Under the pieces are notes generated by a model. The model had not been told where the DNA came from, made no database searches, and saw only the letters and a list, made by a program, of their open reading frames with translations. Made by a program: the position numbers and the translations under genes. From Balneolaceae bacterium (GTDB taxonomy: Bacteria; Bacteroidota; Rhodothermia; Balneolales; Balneolaceae), in assembly GCA_007118525.1 (NCBI GenBank), contig SKRK01000193.1:1-6544 (forward strand): a stretch of DNA of 6,544 nucleotides. Reading direction: 5' to 3'. The stretch's first letter is position 1. Each line of letters begins with the position of its first letter. This document shows, in pieces, positions 6,228 through 6,544 of this stretch.

Positions 6228-6544
6228 ATGTTGAATAAAGGGACAAAAATTCTTTCAATACTAACAATTGCCTTTCTGCTGATATCTTGTGATAACAGTA
6301 ATGAAAATGGACAAAATGGAAACAACAATGAAACGCGGTTAATACCTGTAGAGACAGTTACCGTAGAGAAGGATAGATTTGAAGATTTTATCAGGTTATC
6401 CGGAAATGTGGAGGCTATCGATGATGCAACCATATCTGCTGAATCTTCCGGAAGGATACTTTCTATCCGGGAAAGAGGTGAAAGGGTTCGTAAAGGCGGT
6501 GTGATTGCCCGCCTGGATGACCGCCTTATGCAGGCACAGCATGA
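6228..6544 (+). CDS. RND/HlyD-type efflux periplasmic adaptor lipoprotein (5' part only)
   Basis: This is the periplasmic adaptor (membrane fusion protein) that would link the TolC-like channel to an inner-membrane pump. 105 codons are visible before the window ends; complete members are usually 350-420 residues. The N-terminus is a lipoprotein signal with lipobox LIS-C (Cys21), followed by an N- and G-rich linker (22-36). Residues 40-64 (VETVTVEKDR onward, to SGNVEA) fit the first membrane-proximal and barrel strands. Residues 67-99 (ATISAESSGRILSI, then GERVRKGGVIARLDD) are the first half of the biotinyl-lipoyl-like domain, leading into the helical hairpin (MQAQH). This order is diagnostic of AcrA/MexA-like adaptors. 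The start ATG at 6228 gives a complete lipoprotein signal; no Shine-Dalgarno sequence is evident. An RND permease gene is expected beyond the window. Confidence 0.92.
   Translation, partial: MLNKGTKILSILTIAFLLISCDNSNENGQNGNNNETRLIPVETVTVEKDRFEDFIRLSGNVEAIDDATISAESSGRILSIRERGERVRKGGVIARLDDRLMQAQH

Overview
The window looks like chromosomal DNA of a Gram-negative bacterium. It encodes a TolC-type outer-membrane channel and a periplasmic adaptor lipoprotein. A TAnnTTTG promoter-like element lies before pyrR, and several genes lack a clear Shine-Dalgarno sequence. I infer the Bacteroidota/FCB assemblage. The pyrR-pyrB pair with no pyrI would fit a Rhodothermota/Balneolota-type lineage, but no rRNA or other marker is present, so this placement is tentative.

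Layout. (1) 1-1067, minus strand: a CynX/NimT-type MFS transporter, cut at its C-terminus by the window edge. (2) A divergent intergenic region of about 120 bp holds a candidate promoter. (3) 1192-2689, plus strand: pyrR (TTG start) and pyrB overlap by 8 bp and form a pyrimidine operon. (4) 2739-3644, minus strand: an EamA/DMT-type permease convergent with pyrB. (5) A 219-bp divergent intergenic region. (6) 3864-6544, plus strand: a TetR/AcrR-family regulator, a TolC-family outer-membrane factor and the 5' end of an RND/HlyD-type adaptor lipoprotein that runs off the window. An inner-membrane RND pump gene would be expected next.

The last three genes read as a self-contained drug or metabolite efflux cassette. 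The regulatory logic is visible in the DNA. A 13-bp palindromic motif, TGAC-N5-GTCA, lies just before the tetR start codon and recurs (11 of 13 bases identical) in the last codons of tetR, upstream of tolC. This suggests one repressor controls both its own gene and the efflux operon. A degenerate third copy sits 18 bp upstream of the first.

The second point of interest is PyrR. The catalytic PRPP site is intact. However, several positions I recall as important for RNA binding in Bacillus PyrR are changed, and no attenuator-type leader is visible. It may work here mainly as a uracil phosphoribosyltransferase. No mobile element, CRISPR array, RNA gene or clearly new multi-gene system was seen.
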